Source of the DNA: an uncultured bacterium
GTDB lineage: Bacteria; Bacillota; Clostridia; Peptostreptococcales; Anaerovoracaceae
NCBI GenBank assembly: GCA_905214225.1
Contig: CAJMLL010000010.1
Coordinates: 1-59,088 of the forward strand
Direction of reading: 5' to 3'
DNA: 59,088 nt
Positions 35,573 through 43,743 of the stretch are shown piece after piece. The position numbers and the translations under genes were made by a program. Each line of letters starts with the position of its first letter. Positions within the stretch are counted from its first letter, which is position 1. Under the pieces are notes generated by a model. That model did not search any database and was not told the origin of the DNA. It saw nothing but the letters and a program-made list of their open reading frames with translations.

Positions 35573-36520
35573 TTATTTCAGGCTGAACAGGCCGCAGATT
35601 CTGGCGAGCAGGGAATCTGCAATGAGTCCGCGGAAGAAGCGGTCCAGCGTCGTCACAAGGCCCGGGGTGGAGACTGCATGCCGCCTCCGGACATCAGAAA
35701 GCGACCAGGAAACGACGCTTTTTGCGGTTTTGGAGAGGAAGGGCTTCTTCCGTTCACCGGTTGCGACAGAGATGAATTCGGTGTCCCTGACCCAGTAGGG
35801 GCAGACGGCGGTTACAGAAATTCCCGTCCGGATCAGCTCGATCCGCAGAGCCCGGCTGTAGGAATACAGAAATGCCTTGGAGGCGGCGTAGGCGTTGATG
35901 CCCGGAATCGGCTGAAATCCGGCGACAGAGCACAGTTCCGCGATTCTGGAGCCGGCCTTCATATAGGGAAGGCAGAGCTGGGTGATCCTGACCGCAGCTT
36001 CATCATTCAGGCGGACCATAGCCGCCTCACTCTTTGCGCCAGCATCTGTGGAATTGCCGGATTTTCCGAATCCCGCGCAGTTCACCAGCATAGTAATGGT
36101 GAAGTCTGATGACGTTTTCAGCTCTTCGCAGGTCTCTTTCAGTTTCTCCAGCGCCTGATCATCCGTCATGTCCATGGACAAAATCCTGCAGGGCAGACGC
36201 AGCTCTTCTGCAAGCTTTTCCAGCCGGTCTGCCCTTCTTGCAAGGAGCCACAGTTCGTTGACATTATACTTTCCTGGATTGGCGTCGATCCGTCTTGCGT
36301 ATTCTGCTCCCAGTCCGCTGGAGGCTCCGGTGATCAGCGCCGCCCGGTGAACCGTCTCCCTCTCTTTTGTCTGCGAGACCTTTCTTACAGCACGGGTGCG
36401 GGCCAGGCGCAGCCGGCCCTTTTCCGTCCAGTAACAGATAACAGAAATCAGTCCGGTCACGAGAAATATCGTGCCGAGAATGAAAGCAATTGTTCTCCAG
36501 AGATATATGTATGGGGTCAT
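35573..36520 (-). CDS. SDR-family oxidoreductase with N-terminal membrane anchor
   Basis: A 315-residue short-chain dehydrogenase/reductase of the classical type. A hydrophobic segment (about residues 8-27) precedes the NAD(P) motif TGASSGLG near 62. The catalytic YAASK motif is near 204, and a serine lies in the expected upstream strand region. The protein would be held on the cytoplasmic face of the membrane. AGAAGGA sets the start at 36520; the open frame begins six codons earlier. The substrate cannot be inferred. Confidence 0.85.
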   Translation of the reverse strand: MTPYIYLWRTIAFILGTIFLVTGLISVICYWTEKGRLRLARTRAVRKVSQTKERETVHRAALITGASSGLGAEYARRIDANPGKYNVNELWLLARRADRLEKLAEELRLPCRILSMDMTDDQALEKLKETCEELKTSSDFTITMLVNCAGFGKSGNSTDAGAKSEAAMVRLNDEAAVRITQLCLPYMKAGSRIAELCSVAGFQPIPGINAYAASKAFLYSYSRALRIELIRTGISVTAVCPYWVRDTEFISVATGERKKPFLSKTAKSVVSWSLSDVRRRHAVSTPGLVTTLDRFFRGLIADSLLARICGLFSLK

Positions 36521-36711
36521 GGAAATTCCTTCTTTCAATTGAATTTAGAACACATTGTAATCGTTTAATTGCGATGCGTATCCGTAGACATCGCGATGAA
36601 GCTTCCTTATAGGAATACTACCACAAAAGCCTGGATATGCCGCAGATGCAGGGGCAATAAATTTGTGAATATTTCCTTGCAGATTATTTTTTTAAATTTA
36701 AATTTTGTCTA

Positions 36712-36723
36712 GAACAAATGTTC
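36712..36723. promoter_or_regulatory. LexA/DinR box of the UvrD-like helicase gene
   Basis: GAACAAATGTTC has the GAAC-N4-GTTC form of the Bacillota LexA (DinR) site; with flanks it reads AGAACAAATGTTCG, one mismatch from CGAACNNNNGTTCG. It covers the -35 zone of the promoter with TACAAT at 36733-36738. Confidence 0.75.
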
Positions 36724-36729
36724 GTGATG

Positions 36730-36738
36730 TGTTACAAT
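36730..36738 (+). promoter_or_regulatory. Extended -10 promoter of the SOS helicase
   Basis: TGTTACAAT is an extended -10 element (TG at 36730-36731, TACAAT at 36733-36738) immediately downstream of the LexA box. Confidence 0.55.
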
Positions 36739-36771
36739 GGTCTGACAAGGAAAAGCAGGGGGATGGAAACG

Positions 36772-38934
36772 GTGAATGAATTAGAGAATTTAAATGAAAA
36801 ACAGAGGGAAGCCGTCACGACGACGGAAGGCGTGGTCCGGGTTATTGCGGGCGCCGGATCGGGAAAGACGAAGGCACTGACCAGCCGCTTCGCTTTTCTG
36901 GTGAACGAAGCCGGAATTCTGCCGGGAAATATCCTGTGCGTGACCTTTACAAATAAGGCGGCAAATGAGATGCGCCAGAGGATTCACGCGCTGACGGGGG
37001 ATAATGATACGGGATACATCAATACCTTCCACGGCTTCTGTGTCAGCGTTCTGCAGGAGGACAGCCATGCCGTGCAGTATCCGAAGAGCTTTCTGGTTCT
37101 GGATAATTCCGACATTGACGCCATGCTCGGGGTGATTTACGAGGAGAGAGGACTGACCCTGAGGGACATGACCTTTTCTCATGCCCGGGACCGGATTGAG
37201 ATGCTGAAGCTGAAGGAACGGCCGGATTATTACATTGATATGATCGAGATGTCTGTGGACATCCTCCATCAAAAGTATATGGAAGCAGTCGACCCAATGG
37301 ATATCATTTTCTATGGATATCTGTATCAGGAAAAGAAATGTTTCGGCTTGGATTATAACGATCTGATCACCTTCACCCTGTATATTTTCAAGCAGAATGA
37401 GCAGATCAGGAAGAAGTGGCAGAAGCGTCTGGAATACATCATGATCGATGAGTTTCAGGATATCGATGATCTGCAGTATAAACTGATGATGGTTCTGCAG
37501 GACTATCATAAGAATCTGTTTGTGGTCGGAGATCCGGATCAGACGATTTATTCCTGGCGAGGTGCCAATGGAAGGTATCTTCTGAACTTCCAGGAGGATT
37601 TTCCGCAAGCAGAGACGATCATGATGATGCAGAATTACCGGTCGACGCCGCAGATTCTGAAGGCAGTGAATTCCCTGATCGGCAAAAATCAGGTCCGGAT
37701 TAAGAAAGACCTGATTCCCATGCTTGCGGACGGAGAGCCTGTTGTCTGCAGCCTTTCCGATAACGCAGAAAAAGAAGCGGAATGGATCGCGGACCAGATT
37801 ACAGAACTTCATAAGAAGGGTGAAGCCTATCATGATATGACGATTCTGTACCGGGCGCACTATGTCACGCGCGCCGTGGAAGAAGTTCTGATGAAGAGGA
37901 AGATTCCGTATACCATCTACAGCGGGGTTCAGTTTTTCGGCAGGATGGAAATCAAGGATGCCCTGTCTTATCTTCGGATGATCGTGTATAAGGATGATTT
38001 GTCCTTTCTCAGAACCGCCAATACACCGAAGAGAAATCTGGGAAAGCGCCGGATGGCCTTTCTGAAGGAGTATGCGGAGACGCACGGATGCAGTCTGTAT
38101 CAGGCCCTCACTGCTTCGCTGGATGAGCCGGTGATGAAGGGAACCCGTGCGCAGGAGTATGTGAAGCTGATTGAACAGTATCATGAAAGCTATGAGGGAA
38201 GACCGATTTCTGACCTGCTGTCTTCCCTTCTGGATGACAGCGGATATGAGGAAATGCTGCGTACAGAAGGAAGCCAGGAGAGACTGGATAATCTGGCGGA
38301 ATTGAAACAGTCCATTTATGATTATGAGATTTCCTGCGGGGAGGAGACGGATCTTCCCCAGTACCTGTCTCATGTTGCGCTGTTTTCCAATGCAGACGCG
38401 CAGCTGCAGCAGGATAAGGTGAAACTGATGACGGTGCATGCCGCCAAGGGACTGGAATTTCCGAATGTCTTTCTCTGCGGTCTTTGTGAGGGAATCTTCC
38501 CGTCACGGAAAGTGACTACGCGCCCGGGCATGGAAGAAGAACGGCGTCTGGCCTTTGTGGCCATGACAAGAGCGGAGAAGCGTCTCTTTCTCAGTGCGTC
38601 ATCCGGAAGGAATGTGGATGGTTCACCTCGCTATCCGTCCCGTTTTATTCTGGATATCGACTCTGAATATCTGGAGTTTACAGAGAAACCGCAGGACAGC
38701 CTGATCCGCGATACAAAAACTTATATACAGAGAAAAGAACGCTGGATGGAAAACGAACAGCATACCATGAAAACAGGAACCCGGGTCCGCCATTCGATTT
38801 TTCATGACGGAACAGTCATCGGAATTGATGAAGAGAAACATGCCTACGTCATTCAGTTCGATAAAATCAGTACGCCGCGATACATCAGTTTTCGCGCACA
38901 TCTGGTAAAGATAAAGCCGGAGAACGGAGAATAA
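36772..38934 (+). CDS. UvrD/PcrA-type DNA helicase, SOS-regulated
   Basis: An SF1A helicase of about 720 residues. Walker A (IAGAGSGKTKAL), the stretch CVTFTNKAANEMRQR, Walker B (MIDEFQDIDDLQ), GDPDQTIYSWRGA, QNYRST and the late motifs TVHAAKGLEFPNV and VAMTRAEKRL are in order. A PcrA-like Tudor tail (GTRVRHSIFHDGTVIG) ends it. Such enzymes remove damaged DNA fragments and displace RecA. AGGGGG at 36757-36762 with nine bases to GTG 36772 supports that start; ATG 36763 is an alternative. A LexA box precedes it, so it is expected to be damage-inducible. Confidence 0.92.
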   Translation: MNELENLNEKQREAVTTTEGVVRVIAGAGSGKTKALTSRFAFLVNEAGILPGNILCVTFTNKAANEMRQRIHALTGDNDTGYINTFHGFCVSVLQEDSHAVQYPKSFLVLDNSDIDAMLGVIYEERGLTLRDMTFSHARDRIEMLKLKERPDYYIDMIEMSVDILHQKYMEAVDPMDIIFYGYLYQEKKCFGLDYNDLITFTLYIFKQNEQIRKKWQKRLEYIMIDEFQDIDDLQYKLMMVLQDYHKNLFVVGDPDQTIYSWRGANGRYLLNFQEDFPQAETIMMMQNYRSTPQILKAVNSLIGKNQVRIKKDLIPMLADGEPVVCSLSDNAEKEAEWIADQITELHKKGEAYHDMTILYRAHYVTRAVEEVLMKRKIPYTIYSGVQFFGRMEIKDALSYLRMIVYKDDLSFLRTANTPKRNLGKRRMAFLKEYAETHGCSLYQALTASLDEPVMKGTRAQEYVKLIEQYHESYEGRPISDLLSSLLDDSGYEEMLRTEGSQERLDNLAELKQSIYDYEISCGEETDLPQYLSHVALFSNADAQLQQDKVKLMTVHAAKGLEFPNVFLCGLCEGIFPSRKVTTRPGMEEERRLAFVAMTRAEKRLFLSASSGRNVDGSPRYPSRFILDIDSEYLEFTEKPQDSLIRDTKTYIQRKERWMENEQHTMKTGTRVRHSIFHDGTVIGIDEEKHAYVIQFDKISTPRYISFRAHLVKIKPENGE

Positions 38935-38983
38935 CAGGAAAAAGGAAAAAAGAAAATAAGAGATAAGGAATAAAGGTGAGGGT

Positions 38984-39823
38984 ATGAGCAGCTTTTTTCA
39001 TTATGTAAACCGGACAGGATATGATCATATCTATAATTCGTTTTCGCCTGCACATATTATCATTGTAATCGGTTTTTTTCTCGGCTTTGCCTGGATTGCA
39101 CGGACATCCAGAAAGCCGGGATCCGGAAAGCTGATGCGGCGGCTGGAGAAAATCAGCCTGACCGTGATGGCCAGCGGACAGATTACCTATATGATCTGGT
39201 TTGCGCTGAGTGGAAGCGGGGGAGACAAGTGGCCGCTTTACGCCTGCCGCATTGCCTGTATTCTTTTGATTTTCACGTATTTTGTGCGCTGGATGCCGCT
39301 GGAGCAGTTTTCGATCTATACGGCGCTCTACGGGGGGATCAGCTCGGTATTTTATTCTACGCCGAAACCCTTTGCCTTCCCGCATGTGACAAGGATCGCT
39401 TTTTTTGCCACGCATATCGGGCTGGCCTATTCTGCACTTCTGCGTATCCTGAATCATGATGAGGAGATCGACATCCGGTCGCTGAAAGGTGCGGAATCGG
39501 TGAATCTTGCCGTAATCGGTCTGGTGCTGCTGATCGACATAAAGTTTGACTGGAACTATATGTTCCTCCTCTCCCCGCAGCTGCCGACGAAGTATCTGGG
39601 ACAGATTCACTCCATGTATGTACAGGTCCTGGCGACTATCGGTGTTGCCGCCGTCTACATTTTTGCCCTGTTTGCCGCATGGTTTTTTGCGGTCTGGCTT
39701 CAGGTGCATTTCAGTTCCAGGCATTATAAGAGGCAGAGCAGCCGGCCGCAGGTGCGGAAAACCTCAGAACCGAAGTTTGTGCACAGGCTGGAAGACCGCA
39801 AAAACTATATCAAAAAGAAATAA
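38984..39823 (+). CDS. YwaF/TIGR02206-family membrane protein
   Basis: A 279-residue protein with about seven hydrophobic segments. The region WPLYACRIACILLIFTYFV near 86-104 and the LGQIHSMYVQ segment fit the YwaF/TIGR02206 family of uncharacterised Bacillota membrane proteins. GAGGGT precedes the ATG. It follows the helicase by 49 bp on the same strand and may share its transcript, but no functional link is known. The C-terminal 35 residues are basic and cytoplasmic. Confidence 0.7.
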   Translation: MSSFFHYVNRTGYDHIYNSFSPAHIIIVIGFFLGFAWIARTSRKPGSGKLMRRLEKISLTVMASGQITYMIWFALSGSGGDKWPLYACRIACILLIFTYFVRWMPLEQFSIYTALYGGISSVFYSTPKPFAFPHVTRIAFFATHIGLAYSALLRILNHDEEIDIRSLKGAESVNLAVIGLVLLIDIKFDWNYMFLLSPQLPTKYLGQIHSMYVQVLATIGVAAVYIFALFAAWFFAVWLQVHFSSRHYKRQSSRPQVRKTSEPKFVHRLEDRKNYIKKK

Positions 39824-39927
39824 ACGTGATGTTTTTCTGAAGTTTTTTCGTATAGATATACGCTGGCGCTTCATCGCGTTATAATACACGTTGGAATTTA
39901 TTTCAAAGGAAAGGGAAGTGTAACAAA

Positions 39928-40959
39928 ATGAAATTAGAAATCAAGAAGACGGCAGGTGTTCTTCTGCTCGCTCTGGCTCTTCTCGTAACGATGAGCTTCA
40001 CGACAGGATTCACTGCAGATGCAGCCACCAAGACCGCATCCAAGACTGCCAAGACCACAACAACTGCTCAGAAATCTTCTTCCAGCAAGGCAAAGAAGAC
40101 TTCCAGCAAGAAAACAACGAAGAAGAGTTCTTCCAAGACAAGCAAGAAGACTCCATCCAAGACAACAAAGAAGTCTTCCAAGAAGAACACATCCAAGAAC
40201 TCTTCCAAGAAGACAACAAAGAAGTCTTCCAAGACATCTTCCAAGAAGAACACATCCAAAAACTCTTCCAAGAAGACAACAAAGAATGCAGTAAAGGTAA
40301 AGTACAGCGTACCGGCTTCCAAGACGGTTACCGTTGGAACGACAACCTATACACTGAAGGAAGATAAAACTTCTGCATCCCTGATCAGCACAGACAGCAG
40401 CACCAAGACATCCAAGACTCTGGAAACACTGCCGATGAAGGGATACAACATCAATAACTACTGCTTCATCTCCGATTACAACAACGGCAAGATCTATGTA
40501 TCTCAGAATTCCGCAAACCAGGGAACAACATATACCTATGATACAGCAACAGGTACATGGAGCACATTCATGCAGGACGGAGCTCTGGAAGCAAGAGTCG
40601 GAAACTATTTCATCGCTGCCAACCCGGTAAAGACACCGCTGGGAGAGACAGAAGTTCTGTACAAGCTCAATGGCACAGGTTATACCAAGGTAAAGACACT
40701 GGGAAAGAACTGCGGAACAGCAACAGCAGTCGGCAAGTATTTCTACTACGTACAGTATGACGCCGATCAGACACAGGGAACTCTGTATCGCATGTCTGCA
40801 AACGGCAAGAAGTCTGAGACAATCAACACGCTGAGTGCACGTTCTTCCGATGAGACTTTCACCATCACCAAGATCACTGGAAAGTACTGCGTATTCAATG
40901 TTGACGGTGTAAATTACCAGTATACATACAAGACAAGAAATATTTCCAAGATGAAATAA
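39928..40959 (+). CDS. Secreted lysine-rich repeat protein
   Basis: A 343-residue exported protein. A clear signal peptide (about 1-32, hydrophobic core LLLALALLVTMSF, cleavage near ADAA) is followed by a low-complexity region (about 33-125) of S, K and T. Within it a 21-residue unit (63 bp, starting at 40174 and 40237) is repeated almost exactly. The rest (about 130-343) is a soluble beta-rich domain with YTLKEDK, GKIYVSQN and GKYFYYVQY segments, resembling DUF5050-type propeller repeats. No cell-wall sorting motif is present. The basic repeat could bind anionic wall polymers. No function is assigned. Confidence 0.75.
   Translation: MKLEIKKTAGVLLLALALLVTMSFTTGFTADAATKTASKTAKTTTTAQKSSSSKAKKTSSKKTTKKSSSKTSKKTPSKTTKKSSKKNTSKNSSKKTTKKSSKTSSKKNTSKNSSKKTTKNAVKVKYSVPASKTVTVGTTTYTLKEDKTSASLISTDSSTKTSKTLETLPMKGYNINNYCFISDYNNGKIYVSQNSANQGTTYTYDTATGTWSTFMQDGALEARVGNYFIAANPVKTPLGETEVLYKLNGTGYTKVKTLGKNCGTATAVGKYFYYVQYDADQTQGTLYRMSANGKKSETINTLSARSSDETFTITKITGKYCVFNVDGVNYQYTYKTRNISKMK
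40174..40286 (+). repeat. 63-bp direct repeat within the secreted protein gene
   Basis: Two copies begin at 40174 and 40237. They are nearly identical over about 50 bp and encode the same 21-residue Lys/Ser/Thr unit. They are coding repeats that could change copy number by slippage. Confidence 0.75.
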
Positions 40960-40980
40960 CGGAATAAATTCTGGATGGAA

Positions 40981-41023
40981 CGGCCATACCCGTGGAAAAT
41001 CAACGGGTATGGCCGCTTTTTTT
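40981..41023 (+). terminator. Intrinsic terminator after the secreted protein gene
   Basis: CGGCCATACCCGT (40981-40993) pairs perfectly with ACGGGTATGGCCG (41003-41015), followed by CTTTTTTT. A further GGCCATAC at 41030-41037, before the ilvB promoter, could compete with the first arm. Confidence 0.88.
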
Positions 41024-41037
41024 ATCTATGGCCATAC

Positions 41038-41066
41038 TTGATAATAGTAAAATAATTTGTTATAAT
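41038..41066 (+). promoter_or_regulatory. ilvBN promoter
   Basis: TTGATA (41038-41043) and TATAAT (41061-41066) are 17 bp apart. The start is near 41072, giving a leader of about 160 nt. No T-box core was found in it. Confidence 0.75.
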
Positions 41067-41230
41067 CCACATTGACAATGCAATAATTTTTGGTTATGGC
41101 TACAAAAATGGATGATTTGTTTTACTGAACTGCTGTGTTCTCTTGCAGCTTTCTTTTGTCCGATGGAGAGATAAGGACGGAAATCGTGCAGGAATGGCAG
41201 CATGTTGATCTGATGAAAGCAGGTGACAAA

Positions 41231-42859
41231 ATGTTAAGTGGAGCTAAGGCTATGGTGAAGTGCCTGGAAGCGGAAGGAATTACGAAAGTATTCGGCTATC
41301 CGGGCGTTGCGATTGCCCCGTTCTATGACGGGCTGTATGATTCGGATATCGAGCACGTCCTGGTCAGAGAAGAACAGTCGGCGGGCCACGCGGCAAGCGG
41401 ATGGGCCAGAATTTCCAGAAAGCCGGCGGTATGTGTAACGACTTCAGGACCGGGAGCGACCAATCTGATTACTGCGCTTGCAACTGCATACGCGGACAGC
41501 ATTCCGATTATCGCGATTACGGGACAGGTAAGCAGTGAGCTTCTGGGCAGAGACGTATTCCAGGAAGCGGATATTACCGGCGCGACAGAATCCTTCACCA
41601 AGTACAGATATCTTGTAAAGGACGTGAAGGACCTTCCGCGGATTTTCAAGGAGGCCTTCTATATTGCGTCTACAGGGCGCAAGGGTCCGGTTCTGATCGA
41701 CGTTCCGGTTGATATTCAGAAACAGGAACTCGAAGATTTCGATTACGATAAAATCAAAGTGCATATCCGCGGCTATAAACCGCCGAAGAAGACTGGAAAC
41801 AAGCAGCAGGTGAAGAAGGTCGTAGAGGCCATCAATAATTCTAAGAGACCTCTGATCTGTGCCGGCGGCGGAGTCATCCTCGGAAACGGCGAGAAGGCCG
41901 TCTGCGGATTCTGCGAAAAGAATAATATTCCGCTGGTCCATACGATGATGGGACTCGGTGTTATGCCGAAAGATCACGAACTGTATTTCGGCATGCTGGG
42001 AAACAACGGAAAACAGTACGCCAACCGGGCTGTTGATCAGAGTGATCTTCTGATTATTGTCGGCGCTCGTGTCGCAGACAGAGCGATCGCGAAACCGAAG
42101 AACCTTGAAGAGGGAACACGGACGATTATCCATATCGACATTGATACGGCGGAGATCGGAAAGAATCTCGGACCGACAATTCCGTTGGTCGGAGATGTCC
42201 GTGGTATTTTCCAGATTCTGACAAAAGAAGACATTACTGTGGACACGACCAAGTGGCTGGAAGAGCTGACAAAAGTCCGTGAGAACACGGTGGATCACCG
42301 GAAATTCAGTGACCAGTATGTAAATCCGAAGACACTTGTAAAGTCCCTTTCTTCCAGGATGGAGGACGACGCAATTTACGTTGCGGATGTAGGGCAGAAT
42401 CAGCTCTGGTCTGCGGACAACTACATTATGAAGCGCGGCCGTTTCCTGACGACCGGAGGAATGGGGACGATGGGTTATTCCATCCCTGCGGCAATCGGCG
42501 CCAAGATGTGCCAGCCGGAGAAACAGGTTGTCGCCGTATGCGGAGATGGTTCCTTCCAGATGGCCATGAACGAGCTTGCGACCGCGCGTGTCAACCATGT
42601 ACCGCTGAAAGTTGTGGTAATGAGAAACCATTACCTTGGACTGGTGCGTGAATACCAGTATAATACCTATCAGTCACGCTACGAAGGCGTACAGCTTTAC
42701 GATTATCCGCATTACGACAAGATTGCGGAAGCCTATGACATGAACTATATCTATGTTGACGACAACAGCCGCGTAGACGAAAGTGTCGATCAGTTCCTCG
42801 GCAGCGAAGATCCGTGTCTGATGGTCTGTGAGATTGCTTCAGGAGATAACACGAAATAG
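41231..42859 (+). CDS. ilvB: Acetolactate synthase large subunit
   Basis: A 542-residue thiamine-diphosphate enzyme that condenses pyruvate with pyruvate or 2-oxobutyrate, the first step of valine, leucine and isoleucine synthesis. The catalytic glutamate lies in REEQSAGHAASGWAR near residue 45, GPGATNL near 75, and the cofactor-binding GDGSFQMAMNELATA near 438. AGGTG five bases before ATG 41231 supports this start; the frame is open to 41135 and ATG 41213 is also possible. ilvN follows 10 bp later. Confidence 0.96.
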   Translation: MLSGAKAMVKCLEAEGITKVFGYPGVAIAPFYDGLYDSDIEHVLVREEQSAGHAASGWARISRKPAVCVTTSGPGATNLITALATAYADSIPIIAITGQVSSELLGRDVFQEADITGATESFTKYRYLVKDVKDLPRIFKEAFYIASTGRKGPVLIDVPVDIQKQELEDFDYDKIKVHIRGYKPPKKTGNKQQVKKVVEAINNSKRPLICAGGGVILGNGEKAVCGFCEKNNIPLVHTMMGLGVMPKDHELYFGMLGNNGKQYANRAVDQSDLLIIVGARVADRAIAKPKNLEEGTRTIIHIDIDTAEIGKNLGPTIPLVGDVRGIFQILTKEDITVDTTKWLEELTKVRENTVDHRKFSDQYVNPKTLVKSLSSRMEDDAIYVADVGQNQLWSADNYIMKRGRFLTTGGMGTMGYSIPAAIGAKMCQPEKQVVAVCGDGSFQMAMNELATARVNHVPLKVVVMRNHYLGLVREYQYNTYQSRYEGVQLYDYPHYDKIAEAYDMNYIYVDDNSRVDESVDQFLGSEDPCLMVCEIASGDNTK

Positions 42860-42869
42860 GAGGTGCGTG

Positions 42870-43343
42870 ATGAAAGGTATTTTTTCGGTATTAGTAGAAA
42901 ACCAGGCAGGCGTACTTTCCCAGATTTCCGGATTGTTCGCGCGCAGAGGATTTAATATTGATTCGCTCGCTGTAGGAGAAACAGAGAATCATGATGTATC
43001 CAGCATGACGATTGTTTCCACCGGAGACGAGCGCACAATTGACCAGATTGAAAAACAGCTGAATAAGAAACTGGATGTCATCAAGGTCAGAAGACTGGAA
43101 AATAACAACTGCGTCTGCAGAGAGATGATGCTGATCAAGGTATCCTGCACCCCGACAAACCGCAGTTCTCTTCTGGAAATCTGCCTGATCAGCCACGCAG
43201 AAATCGTCCATATGGGGCCGAAGGACATGATCATTGAAATGCAGGCCGCCCCGGACGAGATCGAGAATTTCATCGAGCTGGTCAGAAGTTTCGGAATCAA
43301 GGAAATCCAGCGAACCGGAACCGTTGCACTGAAAAAAGATTGA
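42870..43343 (+). CDS. ilvN: Acetolactate synthase small (regulatory) subunit
   Basis: A 157-residue regulatory subunit that binds IlvB and gives valine feedback control. It begins with an ACT domain (FSVLVENQAGVLSQISGLF, RRGFNIDSLAVG) and has the conserved C-terminal part (MIEMQAAPDEIENFIEL). AGGAGGTG, overlapping the ilvB stop, sets ATG 42870. The product is close to the usual length. Its stop lies only a few bases before a new promoter at 43348. Confidence 0.96.
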   Translation: MKGIFSVLVENQAGVLSQISGLFARRGFNIDSLAVGETENHDVSSMTIVSTGDERTIDQIEKQLNKKLDVIKVRRLENNNCVCREMMLIKVSCTPTNRSSLLEICLISHAEIVHMGPKDMIIEMQAAPDEIENFIELVRSFGIKEIQRTGTVALKKD

Positions 43344-43347
43344 TGGC

Positions 43348-43376
43348 TTGAGTATAAGGGCAGAATGTGTTAACAT
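43348..43376 (+). promoter_or_regulatory. Promoter of the MATE leader
   Basis: TTGAGT (43348-43353) and TAACAT (43371-43376) are 17 bp apart, with TG at 43368-43369 giving an extended -10. The start would be near 43382. Confidence 0.5.
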
Positions 43377-43381
43377 ACGTA

Positions 43382-43586
43382 ATGTTGCGTGATTCGTGCT
43401 GCAGACCGTGAAACTTCATGTTTTGCAGCAGTCGGTCAGAGCATGAAAAGAATAGCCATAAAAACAGAATGCTAAAACCTGGGAAGGGCAGCGATGCCCC
43501 GGGTGTGGATTTTTAAGTATCGTCTTTTTCGCCACAGAGTTTTGCAGGAGCTGAGAGGCCCTGCAGTTTCTCTGTGGCGTTTTTTT
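43382..43586 (+). ncRNA. Structured leader of the MATE gene, riboswitch-like
   Basis: A predicted leader of about 200 nt before the terminator. Visible elements are GCTGCA/TGCAGC enclosing CGTGAA/TTCATG (about 43398-43432), GGGCA/TGCCC (about 43485-43498) and a large terminator: CGCCACAGAG (43530-43539) with CTCTGTGGCG (43570-43579), containing an inner TGCAGG/CCTGCA stem and followed by seven T. The gene starts 157 bp after the terminator. The layout fits a riboswitch or attenuator, but no known class was recognised. It could also be an ilvBN 3' region. Confidence 0.45.
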
Positions 43587-43624
43587 GTGCGGACAGTCTG
43601 CGTCCGGAAGAAACGTCCAAACGT

Positions 43625-43644
43625 CCGGAGGAATGTTTTCCTCC
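43625..43644. other. Second hairpin before the MATE gene
   Basis: CGGAGGAA (43618-43627 region) pairs with TTTCCTCCG, within an outer CTGCG/CGCAG (about 43598-43648). No T-run follows, so it may be an antiterminator or stability element. Confidence 0.35.
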
Positions 43645-43743
43645 GCAGTGCTTCCCGGAACTCAGAAAGTCCCCGATGCATATGAAATTCCGCTGTCTGT
43701 TTCAGGGAATTAGTTCAAGATAAAGAGAGGAGTCAGTATACGT

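Noticed and set aside
40174..40286. Noncoding repeat or CRISPR-like array
   Set aside because: The repeats are in frame within a secreted protein gene and encode the same residues.
43494..43685. 63-residue open frame before the MATE gene
   Set aside because: It lies across the terminator hairpin, has no ribosome site, and has no family signature.
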